A stretch of DNA of 7,810 nucleotides from Ignavibacteriota bacterium (GTDB taxonomy: Bacteria > Bacteroidota > UBA10030 > UBA6906): NCBI GenBank assembly GCA_003161755.1, contig PMNP01000330.1, positions 1,387 through 9,196 of the forward strand, in the 5' to 3' direction. Of the stretch, positions 5,041 through 7,810 are shown in pieces. Made by a program: the position numbers and the translations under genes. Every line of letters starts with the position of its first letter. Position 1 is the first letter of the stretch. The notes under the pieces are model-generated. The model worked only from the letters and a program-made list of their open reading frames with translations. It was not told where the DNA came from and made no database searches.

Positions 5041-6090
5041 CTATACCTTCGCCCGTTGCACAAGCAGATCATTGTACGCGGCCGCAGTCAGCTTCGCCAC
5101 GTTCGGCCAGAGATAGTTTTTTTGGATGTTATTGCGAAGGTCAGGGCTCTTTTTATCCGCAAGCGCTTTCGTGATGCCGTTGCGAATGGACTCGACCGAT
5201 GAAGGTTCAACATACGTTGCCATGCCTTCAAAATACTCCCGTGTCCCGCCGTAGGGAGTGATGACGATCTTCGCACCGGCAAGTCCGGCCTCCAAGGCCG
5301 CTATCCCGGGTGTTTCAAACAGCGAAGGCAAGACAAACACGTCGCACGCGGCATAGGCCGAGGCGAGCAACGGCGATTCATGGTCCAAACCGTTGAGCAA
5401 GAGGATATGCTTGTGCTTCGCTGCCTCGCGAACGCACGCATCGCCATAAGGCCCTTTGATAATCCTGCCGATGATGACGGTAGGGTGATCGATGCCGGCC
5501 AACGCCTGGATCAGGCTGAGAACGTTCTTTCTGCCGTGCCCGACATGTCCAACGTTCAGAATAAAATTCTCGAGTCCGAATTTCTTCTTGAACAATCCCG
5601 GATCCGCCGAGCCAAACCTCTCATCCACACCATTCGGCACCATCGTAATCTTCTTGGCAGGAGATCCAAACCCCAACCGTACCAGCTCCCCCTCTGCCGC
5701 TGAATTTGGCAGGAGGCGTGAAGCCCAATTGCAGATATCTGCGGTGAAAATGTGATCCGTCCAGATGCCGAGCCCCGCCTTCTGCAAAACCCGACCCGCA
5801 CGGAGGGCGGTCCGAACAAAGGCTGGCGAATGGCGGCTGTACACAATGGGAGACACCACGAGCGGAACATCCAGCGTGTGAATTTCGCGCGCAAGGTGAT
5901 ACGTGCCAATATTCGCCGCAAATAGGTGGAAAAGATCACAGTCCGACGACTTGAAGGGAGCCCACGGGTCGAAGAATTTGACTGTGACACCGAATTCCGG
6001 CAGGTGACGGGCAGTATTCCGAATCTGCGTGTTCGGTCCCCCATGCAGAATTGACACCGCTTGATAGCCTGCCATGGTTACCGTGATCAT
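5041..6090 (-). CDS. GT4-type glycosyltransferase (GT-B fold)
   Basis: This 349-residue protein has the length of a single-domain-pair GT-B enzyme. The N-terminal acceptor half is residues 1-150, with a Gly-rich HGGPN loop at 16-20. The C-terminal nucleotide-sugar half begins after VPNGVD (151-156), with LNVGHVGHGRKN at 178-189. The hallmark E-x7-E is present as E259...E267 within LPSLFETPGIAALEAGLAG, followed by TPYGGTREYF. It probably transfers a sugar from a nucleotide donor to a growing polysaccharide at the inner face of the membrane. The donor sugar and linkage cannot be read from the sequence. The ATG at 6090 has a perfect AGGAGG five bases upstream, inside the last codons of the deacetylase-like gene, which it overlaps by four bases. 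It is the last gene of its operon, and no convincing terminator follows. Confidence 0.93.
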   Translation of the reverse strand: MITVTMAGYQAVSILHGGPNTQIRNTARHLPEFGVTVKFFDPWAPFKSSDCDLFHLFAANIGTYHLAREIHTLDVPLVVSPIVYSRHSPAFVRTALRAGRVLQKAGLGIWTDHIFTADICNWASRLLPNSAAEGELVRLGFGSPAKKITMVPNGVDERFGSADPGLFKKKFGLENFILNVGHVGHGRKNVLSLIQALAGIDHPTVIIGRIIKGPYGDACVREAAKHKHILLLNGLDHESPLLASAYAACDVFVLPSLFETPGIAALEAGLAGAKIVITPYGGTREYFEGMATYVEPSSVESIRNGITKALADKKSPDLRNNIQKNYLWPNVAKLTAAAYNDLLVQRAKV

Positions 6091-7640
6091 GAAAACCTCC
6101 TGAGAAGGGCAGTAAAACTCATTCCGATCGCGCTCCGTATGTCAGGCTCTCGCGTTCTTCCCAAGCCTGTTTGTGCTTTCATACTCAACCTGGGCATCAT
6201 CACCATCTCGTTCGGCCGGACCGACTTCTTCACCGGCACTATCCCCGTTCCCTTTGGTGTGGTAATTTCAAGGCTCACGTGCTGCGCATCGCCACCCTGC
6301 TCCGAGAGGTACGCAGAAACAACACCATGATTCCATTGCACGCTGAGCGTCTCCAATGCCAACGACCGGGTCTTCCACCAATTGGCAAACTGGCCGAGTG
6401 TAACACCAATCGCGCCGCCTTCCTTGACCATCGAGAGGATCGCTTGCGCCACGTCTGCACACTCGTGGACCGGATGATCGTAAAAGAACAACGGCTCATC
6501 AAACCATCGCTTCCTCGAGATGACCTCGGCAAAATATCGAATCATCCGTTCATGAGAATATCCCGCTCTTCTCAGGGCACCGGCACTGATGGGATGGACG
6601 GGGACCTGCAAGGTTGAGAATCGCCGCCCGGGAATTTCGGGGCGGAACGGATACCCGTCATACCCGCAGCCGAACTCCGAGGAGTAAGCAACACTCAAAC
6701 CTTCGAGAGTCTCGCCAAGAGTGGTGCTCCAGATTCCATACGGTGCTGCATATCCGCCAATTGCGATTCCCGCATCGCGAAGCAGTTTTTGTGCCCTCTC
6801 GATATCGTTTCGCGCATCTGCCAGGGTCTTGTGTGTTTTGTGCGCGTAGCAATGCACGCCGATCTCCTGCCCCTGCATCGAGGCAAACTCGCCCAGCCAG
6901 GATTCGTGAGAATACGTGTCAAGAAACCATGTAAATGGGATGGACAGTGATTGAGAGAGCTCATAGAACGCGGCTATCTGTCTCCGCGAGGCTCTGTCGG
7001 TGTCAAGTCGAAATGCTGCCATCGCGAGGGTATCCCCGGGATACGGTCGGAGGCGCACGTAGGGGACACTTCTGTGAAGATGGAGGAACTGAAGGCTGTG
7101 GTGAACCAATCGATGCAGCTCACTGCGTGAAGCAACAGCAACGCGCTCATACGGCAGCCGCTCAAATGGTGAGGGGAATTTCCTATTCGTGGCTCCTTCC
7201 TTCAGCCAGAGGTCCGACACATCGAACGGCAGTAGTATCGCGGCTCCTCCTCCCACTTCGCCGGCGAAAACCCCAAACACGTTGTCTTGCGTCCGCAAGA
7301 CCCCAGCCTCTTTCGGGATGTCACACACTTGTGAGACGTCGAGCAGCTCGATCCATGGGTCCTCGCGGTCATCGGTCAGGTATCGCACATACTCGCGTCT
7401 CGTGGGCATATGCGTGGCAGAAGAGAGAAACCTTGCCGCACCCAACACCGCCCCTCCTCCTGCCAAATATGCCTTGACCCTCTCCTGTTCGGCTCCCTGA
7501 AGACGACGGTCTACAATCAGCACACTTACATCCTCAGGTTCGAGCGTCTCGAAGTTAGCGCGAACCCATGGAACGCCTTCCTGTGAGAGCAGCGCAACCC
7601 ACGAGGACGCACATTCCACGATAGCACAGCGCAGGTTCAT
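6087..7640 (-). CDS. Polysaccharide-deacetylase-like (NodB-fold) protein with extra N- and C-terminal regions
   Basis: The protein has 517 residues and three parts. Residues 1-75 resemble a glutamine-amidotransferase-like or Rossmann-type domain (VSVLIVDRR; RVKAYLAGGGAVLGAA), and a link region continues to about 200. Residues 205-425 resemble the NodB carbohydrate-esterase barrel. FRLDTD supplies D213 and D215, IGVHCYAH supplies H263 and H267 (the H-x3-H metal pair), GYAAPYG occupies 296-302 and FFYDHP supplies H389. The usual Arg of the third motif is Ala298 and the Ser/Thr of the second is Cys264, so substrate or activity may differ from classical enzymes. Residues 426-517 may be a small beta domain. 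No signal peptide is visible, so it probably acts in the cytoplasm on a lipid-linked or nucleotide-linked sugar. The ATG at 7640 overlaps the upstream gene by four bases (ATGA) and follows GGGAGAGG. Confidence 0.85.
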   Translation of the reverse strand: MNLRCAIVECASSWVALLSQEGVPWVRANFETLEPEDVSVLIVDRRLQGAEQERVKAYLAGGGAVLGAARFLSSATHMPTRREYVRYLTDDREDPWIELLDVSQVCDIPKEAGVLRTQDNVFGVFAGEVGGGAAILLPFDVSDLWLKEGATNRKFPSPFERLPYERVAVASRSELHRLVHHSLQFLHLHRSVPYVRLRPYPGDTLAMAAFRLDTDRASRRQIAAFYELSQSLSIPFTWFLDTYSHESWLGEFASMQGQEIGVHCYAHKTHKTLADARNDIERAQKLLRDAGIAIGGYAAPYGIWSTTLGETLEGLSVAYSSEFGCGYDGYPFRPEIPGRRFSTLQVPVHPISAGALRRAGYSHERMIRYFAEVISRKRWFDEPLFFYDHPVHECADVAQAILSMVKEGGAIGVTLGQFANWWKTRSLALETLSVQWNHGVVSAYLSEQGGDAQHVSLEITTPKGTGIVPVKKSVRPNEMVMMPRLSMKAQTGLGRTREPDIRSAIGMSFTALLRRFS

Positions 7641-7810
7641 GCAATCCTCTCCCGTAAGACCTGCACATCTTCGCGCGTGAAACCACGGAAAAGAATCGAC
7701 GACCCGGCGAAGACCATTGAACCGACGAGCGAACTGAGAACCGGGTGCATCGCACTCAGAAGCGACAGTGTTATGCCCATGAGTATGGCAGACCCTACGA
7801 ACGGAAGAAC
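7637..7810 (-). CDS. C-terminal end of a multi-span membrane protein, probably a polysaccharide flippase (partial)
   Basis: The frame is open from the window edge to a TGA at 7639-7637 and gives 57 residues. Two hydrophobic stretches are visible: one around VGSAILMGITLSLL, and one around SLVGSMVFAGSSILF. A short polar tail, FTREDVQVLRERIA, follows. Such a tail after the last helix is typical of Wzx or MATE-type polysaccharide transporters, and the neighbours (a deacetylase-like protein and a glycosyltransferase) support that. Too little is present to exclude another membrane protein. Its stop codon overlaps the next start as ATGA. The ribosome binding site GGGAGAGG of the next gene lies within its last codons. 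Confidence 0.65.
   Translation of the reverse strand, partial: VLPFVGSAILMGITLSLLSAMHPVLSSLVGSMVFAGSSILFRGFTREDVQVLRERIA

Noticed and set aside
5556..6044. Minus-strand open frame of 162 codons
   Set aside because: It is an out-of-frame shadow within the glycosyltransferase gene, which shows the E-x7-E motif in its own frame.
6935..7477. Plus-strand open frame of 180 codons
   Set aside because: It is antisense to the deacetylase-like gene, and its composition (many Arg, Pro and His) is typical of a shadow frame.

Overview
The window looks like chromosome from a Gram-negative, didermic bacterium. The main evidence is an outer-membrane OmpA-type protein with a signal peptide, an N-terminal barrel-like region and a peptidoglycan-binding C-terminus. 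Strong Shine-Dalgarno sequences (AAGGAGG- and AGGAGG-type) precede several starts, which argues against typical Bacteroidetes. The mix of genes would fit an environmental lineage of the Fibrobacteres-Chlorobi-Bacteroidetes sphere (for example an Ignavibacteria-like organism) or a deltaproteobacterium-like group. That placement is inference; no rRNA or tRNA gene is present to settle it.

Left part, plus strand (1-2800): a probable C-terminal fragment of an upstream gene (1-87) is followed by a membrane-anchored, GcvH-like protein. This protein has a four-cysteine motif but no lipoyl lysine. After a 320-base intergenic stretch comes an OmpA-family protein whose middle is a rod of thrombospondin type-3-like calcium-binding repeats, closed by a clear intrinsic terminator.

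Middle part, minus strand (2950-4990): a mntA-hepT type VII toxin-antitoxin operon has its own terminator and a promoter-overlapping dyad. Next comes a 330-base non-coding stretch with degenerate 17-base repeats and a very strong minus-strand terminator. That terminator ends a 68-residue protein of unknown function. Upstream lies an ArsR-type HTH regulator fused to a DUF2087-like C-terminal domain, with a well-formed promoter embedded in TATCAA/TTGATA half-sites.

Right part, minus strand (5041-7810): three genes are joined by 4-base ATGA overlaps and form the end of a polysaccharide operon. In transcription order they are the C-terminus of a multi-span membrane protein (probably a flippase), an unusual polysaccharide-deacetylase-like protein with an extra N-terminal domain, and a GT4-type glycosyltransferase. 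Together they suggest synthesis and export of a surface or exopolysaccharide.

I see no wholly new multi-gene system. The points most worth a second look are the lysine-less GcvH-like protein, the synonymously scrambled OmpA repeats, the toxin-antitoxin promoter with its dyad, the ArsR-DUF2087 operator, the orphan 68-residue gene and the deacetylase architecture.
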